Below, piece by piece: positions 1-6,912 of a DNA stretch of 9,680 bases. The stretch is taken from positions 1-9,680 of the forward strand of contig DAOVCL010000064.1 in NCBI GenBank assembly GCA_030670005.1, given 5' to 3'. The notes under the pieces were generated by a model. It was not told the DNA's origin and did no database searches. It saw nothing but the letters and a program-made list of their open reading frames with translations. Each line of letters begins with the position of its first letter. The stretch's first letter is position 1. This stretch comes from Candidatus Zixiibacteriota bacterium (GTDB lineage: Bacteria > SM23-81 > DAOVCL01). The translations under genes were made by a program, and so were the position numbers.

Positions 1-1286
1 ACTTCGAAAACATCTGGATCGAATTTCATACAGACCGAGTAGCCTTTGAGTTCAACATCATTTCTCCCCCAAACTGGAATGACTACAGTATCACCAGGAG
101 AGCCACTTAATCCCTCAGGAAAATAAAATCTGTTCGCGGCAACTTCCACTCCCCTGCCTTCAAGGGATACATCCAGGCTCGGCTCATCAGGGTCATTGCT
201 GGTCACAGTTAGCGTGCCGGTTATGCCATCTAAAGCTGATGGCTTAAACCTTACCAGCGCTCCTATGCTATCCCCAGGAGCCACTATCTGCGGGAAGCTC
301 GATGGTGCTATTACCCCAAAGTCTGCATTATCGGAGGTGACATCGGTAACCGACAGATCGGCTGTGCCCCTGTTGTAGATGTAGAGCGTCCAATCAGCCG
401 AGTCACCCAACATCACATCCCCGTAGTCGTAGCTCGTTGCAGACAGATCAATATCCGGAACAGGTACCTCCATCTTTGTGAGAGCAAAATCGACTGTCGT
501 TGTCACCCCTTCTTCAACAATAGCCTCGGTGGTATCGGGATAGTAACCCTCGGCGGTTGCAATAACATCGTAGGTGCCCACCAGCACATCATCAAGGAGG
601 TAGTGCCCCATTGCATCGGTAGTATCAGTATAGCCGTTAGCGCTGACAATTGCTCCTTCAATGGGCTTGGGAGGGCGAGCACCCTTCTCCGTGACAGTGC
701 CCCCAATCGCACCATAATGGCCCAAAACTGTGAAGGTACCATCTTTAAGCTCTGGATAAACATCGTAATAGAGGTAAACAAAATCAGGATTCTTCGGAGG
801 AGTTCCAATACCATTAGCTAAATCTATTGTATAGGCACCAGGAGCTGCACTACCTTTCACATTGAAGACCAAATCGACCATCCTATACCTGCCAGGAGGT
901 ATATCAGGAGTGCCCCCATACCTAAAAACTATACCTAATGTAGCCCATCCCTCATCGTTGTTAATAACCGGCGCATAATTATGGGGATCAGGTATAACAT
1001 CATAGAAACTCGGGTATACTGGATCCGTCACGTTATAGAGTATCGTATTCAGCTCCAAAGCCGAATTGTCAAATGTGAAACATATGACAACGCCATCCAG
1101 ATTTTCCCCCAGGTATCCACACACATTGCCGTACATTGGAACAACAACAGAATTATCACCAGGGTAGGCTGCTGCGTCCGATACGATCATCGAATCCACA
1201 CACTCTTGCGCCTGGGCAATCTGAGGACTTCCCAGCAGGGCGAAAGACAAGATCATAAGCCCTGTCAGAATAATTCCCTTTTTCAT
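1..1286 (-). CDS. Secreted multidomain cohesin-like protein, 3' end outside window (partial)
   Basis: This is an open frame of at least 428 codons running off the left edge with no stop, so the C-terminus is unseen. It begins with a signal peptide (MKKGIILTGLMILSFALLG, cleavage near residue 26). Residues about 27-185 look like a cohesin-fold domain: CVDSMIVSDAAAYPGDN, then a beta-rich stretch ending in DGTFTVLG. Residues about 192-270 resemble a carboxypeptidase regulatory-like/CnaB-type domain (GAIGGTVTEKGA, GHYLLDDVLVGTYDV, VDFAL). Residues about 275-385 resemble a HYDIN/ASH or choice-of-anchor domain (YDYGDVMLGDSADWTLYIYN, LTVTSNDPDEPSLDVSLEG). From about 389 a second cohesin-like domain begins (FPEGLSGSPGDTVVIPVWG). 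The start is set by GAAAGGAG at 1294-1301, seven bases before ATG. It is probably an exported surface or adhesion protein; no catalytic motif is seen. The domain names come from pattern recognition and the function is unknown. Confidence 0.8.
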   Translation of the reverse strand, partial: MKKGIILTGLMILSFALLGSPQIAQAQECVDSMIVSDAAAYPGDNSVVVPMYGNVCGYLGENLDGVVICFTFDNSALELNTILYNVTDPVYPSFYDVIPDPHNYAPVINNDEGWATLGIVFRYGGTPDIPPGRYRMVDLVFNVKGSAAPGAYTIDLANGIGTPPKNPDFVYLYYDVYPELKDGTFTVLGHYGAIGGTVTEKGARPPKPIEGAIVSANGYTDTTDAMGHYLLDDVLVGTYDVIATAEGYYPDTTEAIVEEGVTTTVDFALTKMEVPVPDIDLSATSYDYGDVMLGDSADWTLYIYNRGTADLSVTDVTSDNADFGVIAPSSFPQIVAPGDSIGALVRFKPSALDGITGTLTVTSNDPDEPSLDVSLEGRGVEVAANRFYFPEGLSGSPGDTVVIPVWGRNDVELKGYSVCMKFDPDVFE

Positions 1287-1487
1287 TTTTTGTCTCCTTT
1301 CAAACAAAGGTGATTAAAAGTGATCAATAATCCGCCAAGGCTACTGCTTGGCTAAACAACCTATAACAAATAATTATCACCTCCTTTCAAAAAAAACAAA
1401 GATTAACAGTAAACTGAGAGCCCCTTTGCTTCCAATGGCTCGCAGAGGAACAATTATGGAAAGTTATATCATAAACAGCCTCCTTTC
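1287..1487 (-). promoter_or_regulatory. Leader of the cohesin-like gene with three Shine-Dalgarno sites
   Basis: Read on the minus strand, this leader has three strong Shine-Dalgarno sequences. GAAAGGAGG at 1479-1487 is followed after six bases by ATG ATA TAA, a two-codon frame. GAAAGGAGGTGA at 1377-1388 has no open frame behind it. GAAAGGAG at 1294-1301 serves the real gene. A hairpin, GCCAAG/CTTGGC with a 7-base loop, lies at 1334-1352 between the second and third. The second and third sites share surrounding sequence (CTCCTTTCAAA, CAAAG, ATTAA), which suggests a duplicated leader or the stub of a lost gene. I see no clear promoter hexamers. Confidence 0.45.
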
Positions 1488-1518
1488 AGAACTTAGCTCC
1501 CTGCGGTCGCTAACCTCT

Positions 1519-1652
1519 CCATAGGGCCTCTCGGCCCTATGGCGCTTCGCAATCCTGTGCCAGCTCGGATTGCTCCGCTGTCACCCTTGAAGGGGGCCTA
1601 TCCCCTTTAAACTACCCCCACATTTCGGAATTTCTTAGAAATTCCGAAATGT
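1519..1652. repeat. Array of four consecutive hairpins
   Basis: Four inverted repeats follow one another in the gap downstream of the cohesin/T9SS-tail gene. First, 1519-1542 has perfect 10-bp arms (ccatagggcc) with loop TCTC. Second, 1549-1573 has 7-bp arms gcaatcc/ggattgc. Third, 1587-1610 has 9-bp arms ttgaagggg/cccctttaa with one G.T wobble. Fourth, 1620-1652 has perfect 15-bp arms (acatttcggaatttc) around a TTA loop. None has a convincing T-run on either side, so they do not look like ordinary terminators. A dispersed palindromic repeat or a composite non-autonomous element is the likelier reading. The remainder of the 1653-1726 gap holds nothing recognisable. Confidence 0.7.
1566..1588 (-). 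repeat. Dispersed 23-bp repeat, copy 1
   Basis: The 23 bases here are identical to 7168-7190. The block starts cggattgctccgctg and ends tcaccctt. In both places a hairpin begins at or just before the last bases of the block, and both copies lie downstream of a minus-strand gene. Two copies in under 10 kb imply a family repeated across the genome. Confidence 0.8.
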
Positions 1653-1726
1653 ACATTGTACGAGCTAAAAGAATCTACTCCCTTAGGGTGACTTTTCAAC
1701 CACCCCAGCGGTTCGTAAACCAGATC

Positions 1727-2551
1727 TCACCGCAGAACTACCATTTTACTCACCTTGTTAAATTTGCCAGCCTTTAGCCTGTAGAAGTAGATGCCAGAGG
1801 CTACCTCTTCGCCGGTTTGATCTCTTCCATCCCACAGGATCTGATAGTAACCGGCAGGTTGTTTCTCATCAACCAGCGTCCTCACCTCTTGCCCCAATAT
1901 GTTGTAGATCTTGAGAGTGGTGCGGTGCGGTCTCACCTCTCTATTCCTATCTGGGATGGAGTAGCGGATGAGAGTGGTGGAGTTAAACGGATTGGGATGG
2001 TTCTGGGAGAGAGCAAAGGTGCCTGGGAAGGGGGAATACATCTCCGATTTGATCCCATCACAGTTTTTTACATAAAGGGTACCATCTTTTGCGGTAGTGG
2101 GTATGGACCGACCACTGGAGTCACCTAAGATTACCTCTGATAGGGTTAAAGCATACTTACCTGGGTCCGCTCCTGGAGCGGGCGCAATGAGAATCTCTCC
2201 CAAACTGCCAGTCCCTGGAGAAATCTGCCTCCCCCCTATGTCAAAGATAAGGAGCTTGAGTTGGCCTGCAGGATTGCCTGTGGCCCACTCAAAAACACTT
2301 AAGCTATCCGTGCGGGAACTAGCTATCACATCGCTGACCGTCAGATTGGAATCATCATAAGTGAGGTGCAGCTCAATTCCGGCAACCGGGATTTCATTCT
2401 GCAGTGTTATAGATATAGGGACGGCCTCGCTGTCCAAACAGGCTGAGTTTGAAGAAACCCACACAGATGCTGATATAGTAAGTTGAGATACGACGAGGAC
2501 AATCGGAAAACACAAGAAAAGCATCCAGATTAACTTTCCCTTTGTGAACAT
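1727..2551 (-). CDS. Secreted single-cohesin-like protein with T9SS sorting tail
   Basis: The protein has 274 residues from ATG 2551. It opens with an N-terminal signal peptide (MFTKGKLIWMLFLCFPIVLVV, cleavage near residue 27). One cohesin-like domain follows at about 28-170 (IPVAGIELHLTYDDSNLTV, GSLGEILIAPAPGADPGKYA). A T9SS type A/Por sorting tail occupies about 178-274, with SQNHPNPFN, LKIYNILGQEVRTLVDE, LWDGRDQTGEEVASGIYFYR and the terminal SKMVVLR. In T9SS bacteria such tails direct cargo across the outer membrane and are removed or used for anchoring. Cohesins bind dockerins in cellulosomes, but cohesin-fold domains in this kind of bacterium are often of unknown partner. The start is chosen because GAGAGG lies at 2556-2561 and the signal peptide then begins at once. 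A TTG 42 bases upstream (2593) would add 14 charged residues and is less likely. It is probably transcribed alone. Confidence 0.85.
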   Translation of the reverse strand: MFTKGKLIWMLFLCFPIVLVVSQLTISASVWVSSNSACLDSEAVPISITLQNEIPVAGIELHLTYDDSNLTVSDVIASSRTDSLSVFEWATGNPAGQLKLLIFDIGGRQISPGTGSLGEILIAPAPGADPGKYALTLSEVILGDSSGRSIPTTAKDGTLYVKNCDGIKSEMYSPFPGTFALSQNHPNPFNSTTLIRYSIPDRNREVRPHRTTLKIYNILGQEVRTLVDEKQPAGYYQILWDGRDQTGEEVASGIYFYRLKAGKFNKVSKMVVLR

Positions 2552-2699
2552 TTTGCCTCTCTTACTGTAAAAATCAAGTCCATCATCGTTCAATTCTTCG
2601 GAATAATCTAACTTACTTAATTTTTCCTCATCTGCTCAATAAATTGAGTAATTACATACTTATCCTTCAGATAGCATAACCCTCTCTCCCAACTCTGTT
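2552..2699 (-). promoter_or_regulatory. Upstream region of the cohesin/T9SS-tail gene
   Basis: This AT-rich stretch just upstream of the start holds the ribosome site GAGAGG (2556-2561, only four bases from ATG) and a small palindrome CTCAAT-AA-ATTGAG (2635-2648) that could be an operator or a short hairpin. I find no promoter hexamers I would defend, and no open frame. Confidence 0.3.
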
Positions 2700-2930
2700 T
2701 TGCTGGCAGATGAGAGCACCTGATAGCTTCAGGGAACTTCTTGCCAGGGGGGATTAGTCTCCCATCCCCATAAAATCCTTACGGCTTAACTCCGATTCGG
2801 TTGGATATCTATCTAAAAAGGGTCGCCTGGTGAAGGTAGCTATCTGCCTAAATCATGGGGTCTGGTTTGAATGGAAAATGAGGCTATTTGGTTCCAGCTA
2901 ATCTGACAGTCGACTGGTCAGGATGGCTAA
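2700..2930 (-). ncRNA. Candidate structured RNA or structured 5' leader
   Basis: There is no open frame here, but the potential stems are dense. 2703-2747 is closed by ctggca/tgccag and encloses cctga/tcagg at 2719-2733. One base further, ggggat/atcccc spans 2749-2769. aggtag/ctgcct (one wobble) spans 2834-2849 with a 4-base loop. A two-part stem at 2896-2928 pairs agcta/tggct and ctgac/gtcag across a 2x2 internal loop. The strand is taken as minus because the gene it would lead (ATG 2551) and the terminator before it (2983-3020) are on that strand. It matches no riboswitch or housekeeping RNA that I recognise. It could be a leader, a small RNA or a chance set of stems. Confidence 0.35.
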
Positions 2931-2982
2931 GCCTTAGAACTTGCCGCCGAGCTATTTTAATTTGAGGAAGTTCTATCCCTGT

Positions 2983-3020
2983 AAAAAAAGCCGAGCTACT
3001 ATAGCTACAGCAGCTCGGCT
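2983..3020 (-). terminator. Rho-independent terminator
   Basis: Perfect 9-bp arms agccgagct (2989-2997) and agctcggct (3012-3020) enclose a 14-base loop. On the minus strand the hairpin runs straight into seven T (2983-2989). It is the strongest terminator downstream of the long T9SS protein gene, about 360 bases past its stop, and separates that gene from the next one. Confidence 0.8.
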
Positions 3021-3035
3021 ATTAAAACAGTAGGC

Positions 3036-3106
3036 TAAAATAAAAAAAATAATAAATAGCAACCCTTCCCTTTTTGGTCTCTCCCTTAACACCTTTCAAG
3101 GGTTGC
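3036..3106 (-). terminator. Second terminator-like hairpin with T-rich tail
   Basis: Perfect 9-bp arms gcaaccctt (3059-3067) and aagggttgc (3098-3106) enclose a 30-base loop. On the minus strand the stem is followed by a T-rich stretch including eight consecutive T. The long loop makes it weaker than the hairpin at 2983-3020, but both are oriented to stop transcription coming from the gene at 3383-6724. Confidence 0.6.
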
Positions 3107-3321
3107 TCAACCCCCCGGCTTTGTGTATTTCGATTTCTCAAGCCTTACACCCTTTTTTCTAGAAACTGTGTAACTTCTTGAAAAACCATAAGTATTTAAA
3201 CTACATTGCCATCTTTTACTTTTTGCAAAATGACAACGAGGCCAATATAATTCCTTAATTCTCAGATGTCAAGGCATTTTTTGGCCTCCCAGTAAAATTT
3301 CTGAAAGGTGTAGATAAAATT

Positions 3322-3359
3322 GAATCGCTGAGGTGGCTTGATGGCCACCTCAGCGGTTC
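3322..3359 (-). terminator. Long hairpin just after the C25/FG-GAP gene
   Basis: Arms at 3322-3337 and 3344-3359 give a 12-bp perfect core (cgctgaggtggc) with a 6-base loop, then three more pairs outside a single mismatch on the transcribed strand. It lies 23 bases past the stop codon. The bases that follow on the minus strand (AATTTTATC) form only a weak T-run, so it may protect the 3' end or terminate inefficiently. The rest of 3107-3321 is AT-rich and shows nothing I recognise. Confidence 0.55.
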
Positions 3360-3382
3360 TTATTAAATCAGAAGACAAGGTA

Positions 3383-6300
3383 TCACCGCAGCAGGATCAT
3401 CTTCTTGGTGTCAGTGAAATTACTCGCCTGAATCCGGTAGAAGTAGATACCCGAGGATAAATTGTAAGCGTCCCAGGTAACCATCTTGTATCCCGCCTTC
3501 TGCTCACCATTCACTAAGGTTGCCACCTTCTGGCCAATCACATTGTAAACCTCCAGTCTCACCTGGCAGTCCTTGGGCAGAGCATATCTGATCTGGGTTA
3601 TCGGGTTGAAGGGGTTGGGGTAGTTTTGTGACATCTTGTAAGATGTTGGCAACTCAGCAGTTTCGACCCCTTGACTAACTCCAACAAGTGTCACCGTGGC
3701 CACATTGGAGAAGCCCGACCAGTTGGGAACCTCATCGCCGGTTTTTATGACGAAGTAATAGGTAGTGTCTGGCAAGAGACCGGTAACAGTGCACGAATCT
3801 GTAATACCTGCTAACGAGGGAGATGGCTCGTTGGGAACAGTATCAGTATCAGGGGAGATCCACCAACTGGCAGTATCCTTACCAACTGGAACGGTGGAGT
3901 AGCGGAGATCGTAGAAATCAGCCCTTCCTAAGTTTCCGTCGTCTCCGGGAGCGGTCCAGATTAAGTTAACGAAGGTATCGCCGACGACGCTGTTGCTCAG
4001 GTCAGCAATCGCCGCAGGGGATATGAGATCAGGCGTCCCATCATTGGTTAGAATCTCTACGGTCGCCGAGCCACCCCCACCCTTGGCCACTGCTAAGTCT
4101 AAATCTCCATCCCTGTCGAAATCGCCATCTATCAGTGCGTAAGGTGCCGAACTGGCGTACGTGACTGCTTGGCCGAATGTGCCATACCCATCGTTTTTGA
4201 GCACATAGACCTGGTCCGAGGGATAGTCAATCGTTTGGGCCAGATCTATGTCGCCATCTCCATCCCAATCGCCACAGCAGATGGAGTAAGAATTCCGTCC
4301 GCTGATATAATACTTATCCGTTGCGGCAATTGCTCCGTCTCCATCGTTGAAGAGAACACAGAGGGTGTCGGTGTAGACAGAGGAGACGGCGAAGTCTATG
4401 TCCCCATCCCCGTCTAAATCGTTGCCATAGACATCACAGGGGCCATCGGGGACAGCGTACAGGGCAGGATACGAGAATTGGCCATCTCCCGAGTTGAAGA
4501 AGATGGCTAAGCTATCATCCCATACCCCATAGTCGCCCACTTTGAGTCCCGCCAGATCCAGATCTCCGTCACCGTCCATATCCCCCGCCAACTCCAGCCT
4601 TAAGCCGCCGCCAGGTATCATAAAATATTGGTATGTCTGGGTGAAATTCCCAGTGCCATCGTTTTTGAATATATCAAGCCAATGCTGGAAGTCATTAGGT
4701 TGGCTGAATAGAGCCAGATCGAGGTCGTTATCACCATCGAAGTCACCAGCGATCACATTGTTTGGGTAATTGGAAGAGGTCCCATAATTGGTCGGCCCAG
4801 AGTAATGGCCGGTCCCGTCGTTGAGATAGACGCTGAGTTGATGGCTATGGCTATTATTCACCGCCAGATCTACATCACCGTCCCCGCTGAAGTCCCCGCT
4901 GGCTATCCTTGTGGGATAGTCGCCTGTGGGATATCTTCGGTAGCTGGTAAAACTCCCGTCTCCTCCATTTAAAAGGACGGTCAGACTGTCCCAAGAGTGG
5001 TTGACGGTGGCCAGATCTGGGTAGCCATCGAGGTTGAAATCGTTGCTGAGTATATCATCAGGGCTGCTTCCGCCGGGGTAGGTACCAGTGGAGGAGAAAA
5101 CGCCCTGGGTGGGATTGCCGATCCCCACGGTAAAGGACCAGATATGGCTCATCGGGGGCACATTGTCCTCTGATTTCACCTTGCGAGGTAGGATGGTCGT
5201 AACAAGCTCTCCGTCAATGAATTCATTATCAGGGTCAAAAGTGAATATCTTTGTATCGCTCTTGTAACTGTAAGTCCCTGAATGGGGTCCGGATCGGGAG
5301 CCGTGGACGGAAAACGAGGAGCTGTTAAAGCTGGAGAGGATCATACCCTGGTCAAAGGCAAGGGATATATGGGTGTTGGCTGCTACTCCCAGGTTGTTCA
5401 TTCCCGGAGAGGTAGAGAGAGTTCGAGGTCTAAGGGTCAGGGCTGCATCGCCCAGCAAGGTCATACCGTAATACCAACGAACATCGGCGCTGTCATAGGG
5501 GGCCTGAGCCGCAAACCACTCCTTGAAGGACTGACCCAGACTCTTTGCTTGCCCCAGGGGACCGTAAAATAGATCGAAGTCCCACATACTGCCGGTCTTA
5601 GTGCAGCCCACTGCTCCCAACCCGTGATCCTCGACGAAGATATACCATCCCCCCATATAATCGGTCTCCACATAACGACAGTTGGAACAGGCAAAAAGAT
5701 CATAGAAGATAGCCACCGGGTCAATATTCTCCACATCCTGATTGGTCACTGTGGCGTAATCAGGGCCGTCCATCTCCCACTGGTCGTTTACCTTGAAGAA
5801 ATGCTTCTCCCAGGACGAATGGAGCATTACATGCATCCACTCGAAGCTCTGAATCAGCCTCGTGTCCCGGTAGTCGTCCCTGCAGGTAGTAGCCTTGTCC
5901 TTGACCAGCAAGCGGGTTGGATATGCCGATCCCACATAGCCATCGATATCATCTGCCGAGGAATACCAATCGTCGTCCACATAGACCAGAGCCCGTTCCT
6001 GGGGATAGAGATTCCCTTCGCGGAAGTTGTGGTTTTTGGTAAAGTAGTTATTGAGTAAGGTTACCTCAGTACCGCTCAGGGTCATAGGTGAAGAGGTTAG
6101 TCTTCCCACCCAGATCTCCGGTCCTCTATCTCCGCTGCCATCGGTATGGTTATCGAAGACACCTGATTGAAAGGGGTATGTAGACTGATTATCCTCCCAG
6201 GTCCCATCCAGGTCCATATAGAAGAGGTCACAGGGGAAGTTAGCATACTCATTGTCCAAGGAATCAGGATCGGTTCCATCGAAGTCATAGTCTATTTCGA

Positions 6301-6724
6301 ACCAGGGAATGGGAAGGTCACCGATGAGGATGACGCCAACCAGGCCGGTGGATTGGCCTTGCAGGTAGCCCCTCAAATCATTGGGGGTTCCACCGGAGGA
6401 GGCGTAGATGACCACAGTATAGCCTGCGGTTTCAAGGTCGGACTTATATTGGTTCAGGGCGGTCTGGATCGACGATTGAATCGAGGAGTTGACTATCAAA
6501 AGGATCTTGCCGGTCCCCTTAGAGGGGCTCTTGTAAACCCGCTCTATGCGGAACGGCCCTGGAGGGCCAACTCTGGCCATATACTCCGCGTAGCTGATTA
6601 GCTTCTTCCCACTGGGATCGTATGTGACTACCACATCATCCCTGCTTTGGGAGGCAGCATAAACCCCGCCAAGGACGACGAGGATTATTGCCATCCCAAC
6701 CAACAAGCAAGTAATCTTCTTCAT
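3383..6724 (-). CDS. T9SS-exported C25 (gingipain-like) peptidase with Ig, FG-GAP propeller and FN3 domains
   Basis: The protein has 1113 residues. A signal peptide (MKKITCLLVGMAIILVVLGG) comes first. Residues about 55-430 fit family C25: KILLIVNSSI opens an alpha/beta fold, His302 lies in HVMLHSSWEKH, Cys346 in DLFACSNCRYVE, and the region closes with MTLLGDAALTLRPR, like the usual LLGDPTLRL. His302 and Cys346 align with the gingipain catalytic pair, although the usual GHG is LHS here. About 433-540 is an SbsA-type Ig-like domain. About 545-895 has seven FG-GAP/VCBS repeats with calcium-type loops (DFNLDGYPD, DFSGDGDVD, DFDGDNDLD, DMDGDGDLD, DLDGDGDID, DWDGDGDID, DFDRDGDLD), enough for one seven-bladed propeller. 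About 905-1012 is FN3. About 1020-1113 is the T9SS tail (SQNYPNPFN, NVIGQ, LSSGIYFYR). The likely role is an exported, surface or released protease; activity and substrate are inference. ATG 6724 is chosen over an in-frame GTG at 6733 because AGGAGG (6733-6738) overlaps the GTG. Confidence 0.85.
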   Translation of the reverse strand: MKKITCLLVGMAIILVVLGGVYAASQSRDDVVVTYDPSGKKLISYAEYMARVGPPGPFRIERVYKSPSKGTGKILLIVNSSIQSSIQTALNQYKSDLETAGYTVVIYASSGGTPNDLRGYLQGQSTGLVGVILIGDLPIPWFEIDYDFDGTDPDSLDNEYANFPCDLFYMDLDGTWEDNQSTYPFQSGVFDNHTDGSGDRGPEIWVGRLTSSPMTLSGTEVTLLNNYFTKNHNFREGNLYPQERALVYVDDDWYSSADDIDGYVGSAYPTRLLVKDKATTCRDDYRDTRLIQSFEWMHVMLHSSWEKHFFKVNDQWEMDGPDYATVTNQDVENIDPVAIFYDLFACSNCRYVETDYMGGWYIFVEDHGLGAVGCTKTGSMWDFDLFYGPLGQAKSLGQSFKEWFAAQAPYDSADVRWYYGMTLLGDAALTLRPRTLSTSPGMNNLGVAANTHISLAFDQGMILSSFNSSSFSVHGSRSGPHSGTYSYKSDTKIFTFDPDNEFIDGELVTTILPRKVKSEDNVPPMSHIWSFTVGIGNPTQGVFSSTGTYPGGSSPDDILSNDFNLDGYPDLATVNHSWDSLTVLLNGGDGSFTSYRRYPTGDYPTRIASGDFSGDGDVDLAVNNSHSHQLSVYLNDGTGHYSGPTNYGTSSNYPNNVIAGDFDGDNDLDLALFSQPNDFQHWLDIFKNDGTGNFTQTYQYFMIPGGGLRLELAGDMDGDGDLDLAGLKVGDYGVWDDSLAIFFNSGDGQFSYPALYAVPDGPCDVYGNDLDGDGDIDFAVSSVYTDTLCVLFNDGDGAIAATDKYYISGRNSYSICCGDWDGDGDIDLAQTIDYPSDQVYVLKNDGYGTFGQAVTYASSAPYALIDGDFDRDGDLDLAVAKGGGGSATVEILTNDGTPDLISPAAIADLSNSVVGDTFVNLIWTAPGDDGNLGRADFYDLRYSTVPVGKDTASWWISPDTDTVPNEPSPSLAGITDSCTVTGLLPDTTYYFVIKTGDEVPNWSGFSNVATVTLVGVSQGVETAELPTSYKMSQNYPNPFNPITQIRYALPKDCQVRLEVYNVIGQKVATLVNGEQKAGYKMVTWDAYNLSSGIYFYRIQASNFTDTKKMILLR

Positions 6725-6732
6725 GTTAAACA

Positions 6733-6738
6733 CCTCCT
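6733..6738 (-). promoter_or_regulatory. Strong Shine-Dalgarno that fixes the start at 6724
   Basis: AGGAGG on the minus strand sits eight bases before ATG 6724. It overlaps the in-frame GTG at 6733, which therefore cannot be the main start. Confidence 0.85.
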
Positions 6739-6912
6739 CTTTGATTTGCCATTTGTATTACTTTTGGCAATAGTTTATACACTTCTTTACTACAGATAGG
6801 AAGACGAAAGGATTTCTTTTGCCTTCCCTGACCCGAGGTCCTCTTTACTTAAAGAGGAAAGAAAGACTTTTGACTTTCAGTTTTTTTCTTCTCCCTTATC
6901 ACCCCCTCTCAC
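6739..6912 (-). promoter_or_regulatory. Upstream region of the C25/FG-GAP gene
   Basis: There is no gene here. The stretch contains an inverted repeat TTGCCA (6746-6751) and TGGCAA (6765-6770) separated by 13 bases close to the start, which could be an operator. A perfect 8-bp hairpin cctcttta-ct-taaagagg lies at 6840-6857. TATAAA on the minus strand near 6775 could be a -10 box, but no matching -35 is seen, so the promoter is not located with confidence. Confidence 0.3.

Noticed and set aside
1519..1652. CRISPR array
   Set aside because: The hairpins differ from one another in sequence and size and have no regular spacers.
2551..2593. TTG start 42 bases upstream for the cohesin/T9SS-tail gene
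   Set aside because: It would put 14 mostly polar residues before the signal peptide. The ATG at 2551 has its own GAGAGG site.
2755..2803. 5S rRNA-like wording on the minus strand (CCGAATCGG, GTTAAGCC, GATGGGAGAC in the usual order)
   Set aside because: The strong pairing here (ggggat/atcccc) does not match 5S helices IV and V, and no terminal helix I or loop A partner is found. Likely coincidence, though a covariance-model search would settle it.
2750..2930. Known riboswitch (cyclic-di-GMP, THF, SAM or cobalamin) ahead of the cohesin/T9SS-tail gene
   Set aside because: Some short strings look similar, but no class has its full set of conserved core bases here.
4030..5090. Calcium-type D-x-D-x-D-G motifs read as dockerin repeats
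   Set aside because: There are seven at about 50-residue spacing, with the following beta-strand pattern (LAVxN, VxLNDG), which is FG-GAP/VCBS. Dockerins have two at about 22-24 residues.
5282..6601. Open plus-strand frames of 96-144 codons opposite the large gene
   Set aside because: They mirror the minus-strand gene, have no ribosome sites and give no recognisable protein.
6724..6733. GTG start for the C25/FG-GAP gene
   Set aside because: The AGGAGG ribosome site overlaps this GTG, so the ATG at 6724 with 8-base spacing is the start.
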